64,000 nucleotides of DNA from Lineus longissimus (taxonomy: Eukaryota > Nemertea > Pilidiophora > Heteronemertea > Lineidae). Of this stretch, positions 12,476 through 25,705 are shown piece after piece. Position numbers and translations under genes: made by a program. The stretch covers positions 7,137,501-7,201,500 of the forward strand of contig NC_088310.1 in NCBI RefSeq assembly GCF_910592395.1, given 5' to 3'. The notes beneath the pieces were generated by a model. The model saw only the letters and a program-made list of their open reading frames with translations, was not told the DNA's origin and did not search any database. Each line of letters begins with the position of its first letter. The stretch's first letter is position 1.

Positions 12476-15400
12476 CTATTCTGACTTTACTTTCGAGAAT
12501 ATGAAAATAGCAATTTCTTCCACCATAATGATGGTGTCAATAATGCTATATGGAAATGTTTCCACGATATTTGTGGTGCATGGTAGGATGCTTGCGATGG
12601 AACTTCAAATAGTTCATTTATAATTACAAGACTGCTTTTACCTTTCACCAACAGGCTTCGTTTCCCGTATGAAACCTGCAACAGCGCCGATCAGCCTTTC
12701 AGCGTCAGCAGCAGTTTATCAACTGCTGGTGTCATATTTCCGTTAGAAATTACGCCCTTATTTACAGCCTCCACGAGCCGACCGCAACACCAGGGACCCA
12801 TTGTGCAAAACAAAAGCAGAAATGGATGAAATTTCCTTAACCAGGGGCGGATGAAATTCCATCCTCTGCTGCCATTTAAGGGTGCAAGAGGAGTGATACA
12901 GGGGGTGGACGATTAACGGTGGATCCATGGGCCTCTCATCAAAGTCCTTTCTCTCATATTGAGAAGGAGATCCGCCCTAAAACCACAAACTGTAACCTAA
13001 TCTGGTGAGAAAGTATAACTTAAGGGTCTACAATATCAAATTTCAACACAGTTTATCAGTCAACAGAATTTCACTGCGAAATTTCAAGTCCGTTTTACCT
13101 CTCCCAGCTGGGTTCTATGCACAAAATAAAAATACGGTTCACATTTAACTTTCTCTCATTTTGCGGCTGAATACCAATTGAATTCGAGAAGAGATTAAAT
13201 TACGCCGCGGCAAAAGATGAATATATTAAGTTTCAAAAATGAAACTTGATATTCTGAGGTATACTGCAGTGTCCTTGTGTTATTTCTATCAAACCGTTTG
13301 GTTTTTTTCTCATTGACCGTAATCCCGTGAGAAAGCGAGTTTCACCCGAAGAATGTATGGGTTGATGAAGGAAAACATATCTAACTTGACGAAACGGCCA
13401 GGCCTCAGATACATGTAACTGCTCTACGGCAATGTTTATTTCTAATTACCTGTTCCACAACGAACACGAACGGCGGAGACCTTTTGGTATCCGCTCGCGT
13501 GTCAGTGACTTGCGAATGTTTCCACTTCCAGAAAAACCTTACAAATAATAGGCCTGACCAATTGCTTGCTGCAGGGATGTAAATTCAGCTCTCTCTTTCT
13601 TTCAAGATAAACAATTTGCATTCCGCCTGCTTGTTATAGCTCAACAGAAGATGTGTCTTGTAAACCACTTCCAAGGTGGTAATGGTTGCTTGCCAGACGC
13701 ATTAACTTGTGTTATACCTGGAAACTGGCGGTGATGTGTTAGAGAACAGAGAATGGAACTGCCAATAAGAACATAAGAAAATCATGATAAGAAGGCCACG
13801 TTCGTTCCGTAAAAACGCACAATTTGAAATCAAATTTGAGATTTTCCAATCGTTTAAATGAGTGTATACTAAATGTAAATTTCAACTGACAATGCTACTA
13901 CGTACATCGATAATGAGCATTATGTCTGCCAAGTTTCGTCTTGGCGTATGTAATTGCTGCATTTATAATTCTTATTTCCAGTTGGCCACATGTAAACATG
14001 AACGAACAGTCTTTAAAAGTTCACTGGCCAAGACTTTTCCTGCTTCATTTAGATTGGGACGATGTATCACCGACATCCCTCAGTCGGTTTGCGAGAATCG
14101 ACCCAGTGTGAATGTGGAGTTGGAGAACTAACCCCAACTCTCGTGCTTCAATTTGCCCCTTTATGAAAAAAAGAAGAAAGGAATACTGCCCTATGATCAC
14201 CCACAGCGGGACTAACTAGCCTGCATCTCATTCCGAACGCTTTCGGTTCTTCATCAACCCTTTCAACTTGACCCTCAATCTATTGACATTGGTCAGTAGC
14301 TTCCAGACAACGCCAGAAGTTCAGTATGGTACCCTTTATAAACCGGAAGTACACGTATCCATAAAGCCAAGGATCCTCAAGTAAGACGACGTAAGACAAT
14401 TCTTTTAATGATAAATTCAAGTTTCATCATTTTTCTACTTTTGAAATTTCCTAAAATTACATTCTAAAGGTTCTTTGGTTTAAATTACATCTTCGTTTAG
14501 AAGATGCGCACATAAAATGTAGAAAGGGCATAATCTGAATTTCAGGAATGGTGTCGAGGAAGGCCTAGCCCATCAGCTGAGCGAACAAAAATACGGCAAA
14601 CCTTGAAGCCTCAGACTTTCCTGTTTATTTAGTTTGTTCAAAAAATAAATCATAACTCAGATAAGCGCATTGTGAAGTTATTATTACCGCTGCCGTACTT
14701 CGTATAGTCATCTTTGTGAAAAGGAAAAATGCGTTTGCGGATGCTGGCGCCAGAGAAACAGTGGATGGCGATTCGCGAATTCTGAGGAGGGTCACGTGAT
14801 CTTGATGAGTGTTGCGATTCTTCTTTTTGTGTTATTCAGCGCATACCGTATTATTATCTGATTTGGGGTAGAATTACGTGGGATATAGGAGTAGCAATGT
14901 GGTTGCAGCAGCACTCGAAATCATGTCGCTTGCCATGTACTTGTACCGGGACTTGCATACCACTCCAAAGTTTGTTAGCCTATCCCCCACTCCTACATAA
15001 CGATTGGTGGACGGAACTTAGCCATACTTATGCATAACTATTAGTACCACAATAACTTTAAATCAAAAAAATCTTTGCCGAAAATCCTTTTTCGTGGCAA
15101 ATGGAAGTTATGAATCAGACTTACATGTCCTATCCTTCCTCGGTTCCGCGGTCTGAAGGAGTTGGGTGGTGTATCTTTTATGAGGAAGTTCGTTGATTAA
15201 ATAGTTTCAACAGACAATGCCTCGTGCTTGCTTCTGAGGCGATTGCCAGTGTCTTTGATAGAGGGGTTCCAGATCGTCACCCACGTGTGGGCCATTCCTC
15301 CCAACACGCAATCTCCATGCACCGCCCCATCTTTGAATCCCCGGCAACTTGACAGCATCAATTGAAACGTTCCATTAAGTGAAATGCTTTCTGCTTACAA

Positions 15401-15725
15401 AAACCACCCATGTGATTTCTCCTTTCATATACGCGACCGCAGCTTTCTTTAGTGCGCGAGGCGGTGCAAGTAATATTTCACTTAGGTTTGCAGTTTGTCA
15501 TATGTCAACAATCTATGCCGAGTTCCCGGCGTCTCGTTTCGGTATCATGATACCACACATAGTTATCCTACAAGGACTGACGGCAGCGATCAAAGCCGAG
15601 GTCCCTTTGCTTAGAATCCAGCTGAACTGCGGGGTCTATACGACCTCTCATTCTAGCGCCAGCCGTTTCGTCCGAAGAAGTCTGTTTAATCTTTGAGACA
15701 ATATACTTCAACATAAGCCATTATA

Positions 15726-15831
15726 CAGGTTTCGCAACCCTTACGAAGAGCTACGAACGACGAATTAAGATGGTTGTAAAATGTATTTTGTCGCCGACCT
15801 TTTGACAATTTCTGCTTCCTCGTATAATGAA
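15726..15831 (+). mobile_element. TIR-like dispersed repeat, copy B
   Basis: Starts CAGGTTTCGCAACCCTTACG, followed by AAGAGCTACGAACGACGAA, and ends near CTTCCTCGTATAATGA. The head matches copy A in opposite orientation, and AGCTACGAACGAYGAA matches copy C at 49621. No ORF. Confidence 0.4.
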
Positions 15832-18800
15832 GTAAGATTATTTACGAGTGTCTCGAAAATGAAATAGCACGTAATGACAGGACAGACATTCATACTTTTC
15901 GTCTGGTTCACGATTTCGTGTGTAATATAATTATCCATCTAATAACACATATCTGGTAATGTGCTCTAAGTTGGTGTTATTTCAGAGTTTCACAAGAATC
16001 CGTTTAAAGTGCTCAGCAAATCCTTTTGATTATATGTGATTGATTACTTGATCGATATAATTTATAGTACCTGATGAGAGAGGTATATACAATTTGTATT
16101 CCACGATAAACTCAGTGAGGATTTCTAAGCCAGCGCTACTCAAAGCTGAACCAATGTATTAAGGATACACCACTCTTTCAGATACTTCCTCCTATCCTCA
16201 TGATGAGATGGTCAAGTCGATTTTACGAGACCAACAAACTATATGAATGCATTTACATCACGTTTTAGGCGTAAACGTTATTTTTCACCAAACTTGACAC
16301 TATCTTCGCAATGAGACATTATATGGTCCTTGCCAAATCGTTACACTTATTTAAAATTCCAGCTTTCTTCCGACTTTGTGCTATTGTGTCAAATCAGATA
16401 TGCTGAAATCTGCACCTGCATTTGCATCATTCGCCATTTATATGTAGCAACTGTATCTTGGTGAGCGTGGGGTGACTGCCGATTTTTCTTCCGGAAAGGG
16501 TGATTTCATACGCGTCTGCTTGTGCTGCATGAAAGTTGACTAAGGGATCATTGTGCCACCGCGACGACCCACAAACATGGACCGCTGGCAAAACGTTGGC
16601 CGTTCACCGACGAAGGAATGCACAAAATCTGACTTCAGTAATTAATCTGGCTAAAACCAAACTTAGGTTTATCCAAAGCCTTTTTCGTGTTCATATACAA
16701 GTCTGGCACGGAACAACAAAACCTGGGCACCAATCTGTACCTAAAGACCTAGCCAGGGCAGGGAAGGGTGACTAAGTTGAGTTTAGTTAAGTTTACTTAT
16801 AGGCCCTTATATCAGCTATTGTGGTGCTTTTCCTAAACCTGATTTTTCTGATTTAATTAGGCTTTAAAAACCAAATACCCTTGGCGGTATATCTTTGTAA
16901 TGAAGATTGACAGGGATTTAACTTTCTATGTTTAGCATAGGCCTATAGGTAAATTCAGACTTGCAAATTCAAGTTTTGTATTAGAAAACTGTCCGCCAAA
17001 GTAATGATTTTTAGGCAGTAATAATATATCTGTCGAATATACATTACTCCAGTTCCAATTACAGATCAATTAACTTTGTAACAAGTTTTACCAAAACCTC
17101 AGTTGATTAAGCACATTAAGTTATAACCAATATGTGAAAATATCCTGAAGGTGACAGTTTAATAATGTTTCATATCTGTATAAATCGTACACTTTTCCTC
17201 AATACACTATAGATGATAGATATCGATTGTTAAGTGCGAAATTGCTGTACCGAAATGACTCTTGCCTAGGACCGCATTCGTTGAAATCTCTCCAGCTCCA
17301 GATGTTTAGATCGTTTGCTGGTATCAGGAATTAGAAGGAACCCGAACTGCGTATCAAGATGTGACCTACACACCCACCTGACCAGAGGATCGTTCACTGG
17401 TGATCACAGCCTACATTGGGACAATCTGCGCTGAGATGATACGAATGTCGTGTATGAATTATCACATGACTGGATGCCACCACAGACCTTCGTACTGCGT
17501 TCTAAACAGGGTTACGGAACCTGCCTATTGTCTCAAATCTGAGCAATAGTGCGTCGACAACATTCTACTAGGTCCGGTTCAGTTGCATCGAATCGTCATT
17601 CCCAGCCGGAAATGATTAAATAAGCACATCCGGATCTAGTAGAACGTAGACTACGCGCTATTCTTAGGACTTAGGACATTACACTCTTTGGTACGTATAA
17701 GTCAGAAATCATCGTCGTTTGTGTGCACAGTGATTTCCCTTTCATTTTATAGTCGCCAATTCTAATCCCTGATTGCAAATTTGCATCCGGGGCAAAGCAG
17801 TGCATCTGAATATTTCTCGTCGTTACTGGATGTAATTCTCGATGGATAATACGTGTATTACATGCAAGATTCAAGATTAATGACCTGAATCACAGCATTT
17901 TATTTTTCTAAAACTGAAAGCTTCTTTATAGCATCGATGAAGTTCCGTTTTCTTATGTCTTTTCTCGGTAAAGAACAAAAACTTGAATGTAGAGACGAAA
18001 CATTTCCTTATTACACTACTGTGTTTCAATCAAACGACATGCACTTTCTGTCTTACATGTTCAATTACGGACAATTTCCCATCGTCGCACGCAACATGCG
18101 TGCTTAACACTCCTTGCTATTGATTGGAATTTATGTCTCTGCTAAAGTACAAAATAAATCAACGCCAGCATTTCAGTGATAATTTACAATGAGACAATTT
18201 TTATTGCAAATAATAAAACTTCATACCAATTAAATTACAAAAACTAACAGACATGCCAATGGCATGGAATCGATGGTTGTCGTTTTACGCGTTAGCCCAT
18301 TCCAAACAAGAGGTGTTCCGTCTATAGGTCTGTGTACGTTCGGAGAAATTATAAAGACGTACCTCAATTTGATACCCCGTAAGAAAAGCCAACATCGACT
18401 AGTGACCATAAAGCCAACATCGACTTGTGTCCAGGTACAACCACGGGGACTATAGGTGTATACGAAGAATGCACGCGGGCTACTTAGAATTTCGGGAACT
18501 CTCTGGCAACTGCTAAAACGACCGAAAACTGGTGAGAAAAATCGTTCTCAATACATTGATGAAATATTTTGCGATTAAACCGTAAATGTTGGATAATATT
18601 TTCTCTTACTCGTGTACAAAGGAATCTGACAACCCAAAAGAAATGCTAGTGGACCTAAAAAGACCCCGTAACCCCCGCCATGAGACATCTAGATCGACCC
18701 CGCCGACTATGATAGGTTTTGAGTCCATGGAACGCCTTCATAGTCAATGACGGGAGGAGCGATTGTTGATACTCTATTTTCACTGTTATAAGGTCAATCA

Positions 18801-19350
18801 AGACTCACGCATAAACGCCGCCTGCAAATAGTGTACATTACACAGTCATGATCTTCTATCAATGCTTGGCCAGATATCCTTCGAGCCAATGGAAAACCGC
18901 AACTGATACTGAAAAGGCGAGGCGTGAATATTTGCCTCTGACCATACAAAAATGAAGAGAGAGTATAATATTTTCAAACAAATGCAATACAGTACCTCAA
19001 AGTGAAAAGTGATGATACATAACTCTTCCCAAAATTCGACCTTCCATCGAGGCATTGGATCGTCCACAAACAGTGAGTACATGTAGGTGGTAAAGTCTAA
19101 TGCCTTAACATTTTGGAACCTGTTTTACAGTTTCATATTTACAATGCCTGCGTTACATATTGTAAATTTCACTGAAGAAGTGAAATATTGTAAATTCACA
19201 CTGCCTCTTACTAATATTTGGACCAAAGAACACTCAAAATGACTTCCCCGCCGTGTATTGTCATGTACACTATTAGAAATAATTTTTTGAGCCGTCCTGG
19301 TTTCTTGGCCAACACAAATATGCACTCCTTAACGGTTTTCCGTCGAATCG

Positions 19351-19452
19351 AAAAACCCTGAGACGTTTTTAGAATTTCAAAAACCTCTAGGATTTTTCAT
19401 TTGACGAAAAACCTCTTAGAAGTGCATATTTGGTTCGGCCGAAAAACCCTAA
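19351..19452. repeat. Short periodic AAAAACCYCT motif
   Basis: AAAAACCCTG, AAAAACCTCT, AAAAACCTCT and AAAAACCCTA begin at about 19351, 19379, 19407 and 19442 (spacings 28, 28, 35). The sequence between them is diverged. Probably a decayed tandem repeat. Confidence 0.4.
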
Positions 19453-20052
19453 AATGTTCCTCAAAAGCTCAAAACCCGTTATTTTTAAGAGTGCCACCGT
19501 ATTGTAATAAAGTTTTATTAAAATGCCAACTAACACAACTTGATGTAAAATTCGATCACTAGCGTGTGTCTCTTAAAATTGTAAAGGTCGCTGAGCTATA
19601 CCAGTAGAAAGTTTACGGCACGCTTCAGGTTCAGAATATACGATTATGAAGCATGTGGCGACTGTGGTCAGATGCCTTTGGTTACCCGTCTTATTTTCAC
19701 TCAAAGTTGAAAAAAAGTGCAATTTATGTTCGAAGACGCCCTTCCCCTTTTCATATAACCATTCCCAGGACATGTTTGTTGTTGTGCGCTCCTGTTAGTT
19801 TGTAACAGTTTGAAAATAGGAAATCCCGAAAGATATCGATAAACGGCAAGTGAAACGCCCATACGACCCACCAAATCCCCAGAAGAATCCGCTATATTGA
19901 TCGTTATTTTTCTGCCTTGGCTGCTATGATGGTCGACAGGATGGTTGGAAGCAGGGTCATGTTCTTTTTCTTTACAGGCTTAAATTGAAATATCGCAAAT
20001 GGAGAAAACTAAATGCAGAGTATATTCAGTACGGCGTTCTCTCACTAAGTTA

Positions 20053-20058
20053 TTTATT
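20053..20058 (-). terminator. Candidate poly(A) signal for bmp2/4
   Basis: AATAAA on the minus strand, about 845 bp after the bmp2/4 stop. This would give a long but ordinary BMP 3' UTR. I did not find a nearer perfect hexamer. Confidence 0.3.
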
Positions 20059-20902
20059 CGTGTATAATTAACGCTAGACCCACACCCCACCCCTACCAAC
20101 AATCTTGTAGTAATGAAAAGGACAACCAAACAATATCTTGTTGTACTCGTAATTAAGTGAGGGCATGAAGAGGTTATGAAGAGTAATAAATAATTATCAC
20201 CAAGAGCAATTCGGCATTCTGGCCGCAGCACGACCAGATATACCAGAAATTGAGATTTCACTAAACGATATTTGCGAAATTCAAGTTTACAAAGACCTCA
20301 ATTTCTCTCACCTTACGTAGTCGTGGGGTAAATTTATAATCCACATCAGATCTAAGATTACTAATCCCAAAGTGAAAAGTGATACATTTCCCAAAAAAAC
20401 ACTTTGTAACATATTCTAAGTACAATGTCATCCTAAACACTTAGTGTTTTGAAACTTACAACGAAAATATCGTCATATTTAGATATCACGTTTAAGTGTC
20501 TGCACCACATTTGTCTAAGGAACTTTGGTAATAATTACTTGATAAATATTTACTCCAAATGTTGTCCGCGCAAAGTTCACTTCAGCGGAACGTCCGTAAT
20601 GAAAAGCACAATCTGAATCCCTGATTTCTATATTCTTAAAATCTCCGACTCCCATATCTGGCCGTCATATCCCAAATCGCTTTCTACCATATTATCTCTC
20701 CTACATTCCATGTGTTACCGCAACGGGTAACACCCAACTTGACTCGCCAAGTGTCCACGGCGCTTGGGGCACGGCCCCCGGACATTCGAGTGGTTTTCGA
20801 AGCACAATACTCGGTCCTTAAGACGCCAAAAGGACACTCGAGATCGCTCAAAATTCCACTTCAATTCATCAAATCTAACAAGAATTTGACAATAATCCGT
20901 GC

Positions 20903-21780
20903 CTATCGACAGCCGCACCCTTCTACCACCATATCCTGATAGTTTTTCAACACAACTTTCTCGTTCTCGTCCAAGTAAAGCATCGAGATCGGGCTAAGTT
21001 CCGTGGGCACACAGCATGCTTTAGGCACAACATGAGGGTAGGCAGAATTCACAAGATTTTGAACTATTGCATGATTAGTCGAGTTCAAGTGATCGGCCAG
21101 CGGGAAGGGGCAATCCCCATGGCAGTAGTAGGCTTGGTAGCCGGGTGGGGCCACAATCCAGTCATTCCAACCAACGTCACTAAAGTCTACATACAACTGA
21201 TGTCGTCGACACTGATCTCTGCTTTTTCGCCTAAGATTGCGCGATTTTCTATGATTGTTTCTACGAGTTCTTGACCTAGCTTTACCATCGTCACTATACA
21301 TAACCAAAACTGGTCTCTTTTTATTCCAGTCCTTGTCCTCTTTTTGTTTATTACGTTTATTTTTACGATTCCTTCGAACCGATCGCCGTAATCTCACGTG
21401 CTCCTGAGATTTGGGAACGTCCCCATTTTTCGTCAGAAAATGCACCTCCAAACCATTATTGAACTTTTTAGCATTTCGCCAGTTATTGACAGTCTCACTC
21501 ACATCAAAACTCTCCCATTTAGCGTTCCGTAAATCGACGCGTTTCGTGTCTACTAAACGTTTTAATGCCTCCGTCCTTTTCGTGGCGGGTCTAATAATTT
21601 CGTAAATATCTATCCGATGCTTCACCGCACTATCAGCGTCTTTTATATCCGTCGGTATCTCCCTGAATAATCGTAATTCGGCGCCCGTAACGTACTCCAT
21701 CGAAGGTATGTCCGAGATGTTGAAAACCAGTCGTACTTTATGCCAGTCCTCTTCCGACCCTTCATCGTCATCGTCTGAAT
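20903..21780 (-). CDS. bmp2/4: bmp2/4 coding exon 2
   Basis: Encodes the second base of codon 110 to the TAG at 20905-20903: an acidic [11 protein letters not shown] segment, the rest of the prodomain, the furin site and the whole cystine-knot ligand. Confidence 0.97.
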
Positions 21781-22290
21781 CTGCAGAATATAAAATAAGA
21801 GAATATTAAGTGTTGTGACGCCAGAAACATTTGTGGCACAATCATCACTGAAGGTAGGCCGTCAGACCGGCGTCTTCAACAGCATGAACAATGGCAAACG
21901 GCGCAACTCAAGAATGAAGTTAAAAGCAAATTCTCGTTAAAAGTTATTAAAACTTCACATACCGTGATGAAAGTAACTCCGTACTGTGTTTGCCGAGCCA
22001 CTGTCTGTGTTTTTCTGGTTGATATGCATACTCAAGTCGTCCTGATCTCTCATCTTCTGTTTGTACAGCTCCACCATGTAGTCCGGGATCACGATGTCCT
22101 TCCGTATGGGTTTCGGCCGTTCCTTGAAACCAAAGATCTGCAACAGGCTCCGTTCTATCTGGTGAATCTGATCCGAGGTGTACTCGGGTTTTGTGGCGTC
22201 TGTTTGGGGGTCTTCCGATACAATCTGGCTATGTCCGGTCACGATAGCGCAGCAGAGGAACACCAAGAAAATGTCGATCACTTCAGACAT
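20903..22290 (-). CDS. bmp2/4: BMP2/4 (Decapentaplegic-class TGF-beta ligand), 401 aa, two coding exons
   Basis: Secreted morphogen precursor. Joining 22290-21963 to 21780-20903 gives 401 residues, normal for BMP2/4. Residues 1-20 are a signal peptide (hydrophobic [11 protein letters not shown]). The prodomain runs to about 283 and contains the BMP-type FGFKERPKP near 53-61. A furin-type RTRR at 280-283 releases a 118-residue ligand. The ligand has all seven knot cysteines (300, 329, 333, 365, 366, 398, 400), the BMP2/4 signatures [13 protein letters not shown] and CHGDCPFPL, the conserved N-glycosylation site NST at 342, and the ending VVEGCGCR. The region before the knot is extremely basic. 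The ATG has A at -3 and is the only one giving a signal peptide. Paralogue identity (BMP2/4 rather than BMP5-8 or ADMP) rests on the mature domain and is secure. Confidence 0.97.
21781..21962 (-). other. bmp2/4 intron, 182 bp, phase 1
   Basis: GTATGT donor and TTATATTCTGCAG acceptor. It splits codon 110, nine residues after the N of the NTVRS motif. Confidence 0.93.
21963..22290 (-). CDS. bmp2/4: bmp2/4 coding exon 1
   Basis: Encodes residues 1-109 and the first base of codon 110. The donor is CACG|GTATGTG. A possible acceptor, TTTTCAG|GC, lies just 5' of the ATG (exon edge 22298), so a further non-coding exon upstream is possible. Confidence 0.93.
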
Positions 22291-22485
22291 GTTGTAGCCT
22301 GAAAATACACATTGAAAATGCTATTTAGTCAATGAATGGCGCCAAAGAAAAAGTCTGCGACAGACGTGCGCCAAGGGGACTGTAGTTTACATCCACAGCC
22401 TTCTGGCTTTTAAGAAGTTTTCATAGGTATTGTTTGCTTCTTGAGGATAAGTTGTGCCGTTCTCCTACTTCTGTAATGGACAAGA

Positions 22486-22493
22486 ATATATAG
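22486..22493 (-). promoter_or_regulatory. Candidate TATA box upstream of bmp2/4
   Basis: CCTATATATT on the minus strand, about 200 bp upstream of the ATG. If used, transcription would start near 22460 and no 5' intron would be required. Two tiny upstream ORFs (ATG-TAA at about 22391, and a four-codon frame near 22423) would lie in the leader. Confidence 0.3.
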
Positions 22494-22590
22494 GTTACAC
22501 AATCAAATGCCATCCAACAAGAACAATCCGGGTGGGACTCTCCAGACATTGATGGAAGTCGAGCTGAATGGAGCGGAGTGGAGAGTACAC

Positions 22591-22598
22591 TGACGTCA
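22591..22598. promoter_or_regulatory. Full CRE palindrome TGACGTCA upstream of bmp2/4
   Basis: A perfect 8-bp cAMP-response/ATF element about 100 bp upstream of the TATA-like sequence, a usual spacing for a CREB/ATF site in a promoter. The surrounding sequence is richer in GC and in CTCTC than its flanks. Confidence 0.35.
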
Positions 22599-25500
22599 CG
22601 AGCAGATGGCTTTCTCTCCACCATTAAAAACTCTCTCCAGTCTCTCTCACTCTCAACAAGCAAAACAAAAAGGGTGAGTTTTTTCCCTTACTTCCTGAAG
22701 TCATATATCTGGACACATAGGTGGAAGCAGACGTCGAGCACTAAAAAGTCAGTGTAAAATTGTCGTCCGCAAGAGATGATTTATTGTGATTTGGCGCGGA
22801 AGCAACTTCGCTCACCAAATGTCACTCCATTTCTGATTGGCTAGCTTCTGTATTAGTGATGGCAAATATCAACATCAATGTTATCATGATATTTTACATT
22901 CGTATCAAGGCCCTTCTAAGATATCTCGACGTATCTTGTGTCTACATAGTTGTGTTCGACTAATGTATCAGGAATTAGATACTAACATGGTAAAATGGAC
23001 CTAATTGCTTGCGAGGTGTCATTTTTAGTTGGTGGTATTCTAATACTGGACGAGTTAATGGTAGGTTTATCTCCCCATTGACAGGATCTGACGTTGAAAC
23101 AGATTCAGAGTCAATGATCTTTCTGGGAGACAGGCGAAGTGACCATTGACGGGTCCGGGTGCTAATAGCCAATTCATCAATTATCGTATTGAGTTGAGTA
23201 GAAACGATATCTGGCTTGTCAAGTAGGAAGAAACGGTAACCATATATCATATTTAGTGAATTTTGATTGCTATAAAGGCAATAATGAGGTTACCAGCAGT
23301 CAATGCCTTAATAAAAAGGACTTCCAGGTCCTCATGTTGGATTATAAGCATAACTTGGGTACGTGAAGTGCATAAGATCAATGCAATGTTTTGGCGGATT
23401 ATGACTTACTTTAGCCCTTGTTGAAATTTTGGGATTTAGACGTCCCATGTACTTTGGTATGCTATTTCGGCAAATTGTTCTCAGCAAATTTGATTCATTC
23501 ATTTTTTTTTATTCTGAAACATTTTTATGCTTTTGAAAACTTGATATGGACAGCAAACCGGAAGCAGTCTGAATAACGTATTTTATTGGTCCATTAAATG
23601 TGCAGTCCGGAGGAAACAGGTTTCACCTAGTCTGATTGGATAAGAATGTCAATTAGTGGCAAGAAATGATGAGAAAGTGCAGGCAAAGAAGCAACAAGTT
23701 GGTGGATAACGATGCTGCATGAAGATGACGTAGCCAAAAAGAATTTTACGATACTTATGTACTCCAGCGCAAAGAAAGATTCTTTATTCGAAATGACGCT
23801 GTACAAAAACACTATTTGCAATTTCACAGTTAAGTGTTGACACTGACTGCTCCCTTTGCCACACGAAATTAATTTCGACAATTAATTCCTCGAAAGCTCG
23901 ATGCATATCAATAAGGTTTTTAACATTCTCGAGTACATGTATGATGTAAATCATGGAAATAGACGACGAGAAACATTGATAACAGCTAAATGCAATGAGG
24001 AAGTGCTCGGTGGCACTTTATGAGAAAGGTTTTTATAGTCTCTTTTCTGCCATTATCATCATGTTTTCTTAACCTCTACTAATGTCCTCCTAGCTAGGGG
24101 ACCTTAGGCTTAGCTACATTGAGTAATATACTATAATATTGTGAAGAAAACAACATGTAGAAGAGAGATTGTTGCTGACACAGAAAGAACGTTCAGCAAC
24201 AACGAAGAGAAGATTGGTTTCCTGTTTTGCTAAACGTTTGTAAAAAAAGCTTCAAAGTTAGAAAGAAATTGTATCGTGTCTTAAGGTTATCAAGTGCTGT
24301 TTTCCCCTGACAGTAAAACACGCGACCAAGGCGGCAACTTCAGATGATTCACTTCGAATGACATCAAAGGAACCCGGCAATTATATCCGTAATGATCAAA
24401 ATCGCTAAGCGAATTACCAAAATTAAGAGTTCTAGTTTGACAAAACTGAAAAGTTTTAATCGGGTACGCGGCGGAGTGTTTGGCGTCTGTAACAGGATCT
24501 CTCTACCGTGGGTGAGCTTGGCTTCTTAAGCAGGAATGTTTGGGGAAGTTCCGTTGAAAGAACCTCAATGACAGCCACTTGACATGTGAACCGCAGGACG
24601 CCCATCCACAGGAAATAGTGGACTTTTGTTTGCTTTAAAGACCACAGTGTACAAAGCAAAATACAACTTTTGGTTTGCCGTCTGTGGGTTTGGAGTTGGA
24701 GATGACAAGGTATGGCGCCTTTTTCATATCTGAAAGACACCGCACTGGTTTGACCAGAGATCTAAGATATTTCCAACTACTACATACTTCTCTCTCAAAT
24801 ATCCTTAAAATGGATCAACATACACTGAAGAGGATTCGTGGTAATTTAGGCCAGCACGTTTTTGGAACGTTTTAGACATGTATTGGGACCCAAGACCTGA
24901 TCGCAAAAAAAATATTTTCGTCTTTCCGTCTTGCCCAAAGTTTGGTTGAAGAGATGGAGTCTGGGCAACTGCATGTACTGATGACAATGTTTAGTGAAAA
25001 AGGCGGATTGGCCAAAAGCAGGACTGATTTTGGCCTTGTTTGGCTGCAGAGAACGGATGATTCTCCATCTGCTGACATCACGAGGGTTTTGAGAGTTTGC
25101 AGAGATATGAGAGATATCAACAGATGGGTGAAGCCAATTCCAACTCAACTTTACCAGAAAGCCAATTCATATTATAGAGATCCTAATCAAAATTTACAGC
25201 ATAGTCACATGAAATTGATTAGAAAAAACTCCAGAACCATCTGGGGATACCTGTCGATAAATAAATGAAATCTTGGGTAGATTGAACACCTGGGTCCCAT
25301 CGAGGCAAGATATCCCTACCGGATGAGTAAAATCGGTGAGGACACGCGCCCTGGAACAATATCCTTTAATGACAAGATGATAAGAATCGGAATGCCATGT
25401 GGAAGTCATGAGAAAGAAAAAGTTCAAACAACACTGAGAGGCTCTTCATTATATCTGAGCATGCTTTCGATTAATGAGTCCTGTGGAGGGATCTGCAAGC

Positions 25501-25705
25501 CATTCGAAAGGTGTGCCAATTACGCAGCTTCTGTATTCTACTTAATGATACGGTAGGTGGTATTTATCTCTAAGTATTTACAGATATTGTAAATTATTGG
25601 TAAGGTTACGATTTTAGATGCTGAAGGAGGCTATATCTGGCCGAAAACTCCACCAGTTTATGTCTGAGCCCCGTATTAAATCAGGTGAAATACGAACTGT
25701 TTAGG
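22599..25705. other. Upstream flank of bmp2/4, no gene seen
   Basis: No exon is recognisable on either strand. The stretch may hold bmp2/4 enhancers, but nothing in the sequence alone proves it. Confidence 0.4.

Larger units (their letters stand above)
11786..20052. other. Non-coding stretch, no gene recognised
   Basis: It holds a small ATN microsatellite (12444-12475), a dispersed repeat copy (15726-15831) and a short 28-bp periodic motif (19351-19452). Open frames (longest 105 codons, from 15379) resemble nothing I know. Confidence 0.5.

Noticed and set aside
15379-15696. 105-codon plus-strand frame
   Set aside because: No recognisable motif and ordinary chance length for a locally GC-richer patch.
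20712-20939. 75-codon plus frame and the overlapping 67-codon minus frame
   Set aside because: They overlap the bmp2/4 stop and 3' UTR; no family signature.
21964-22302. 112-codon plus-strand frame
   Set aside because: Antisense shadow of bmp2/4 exon 1.
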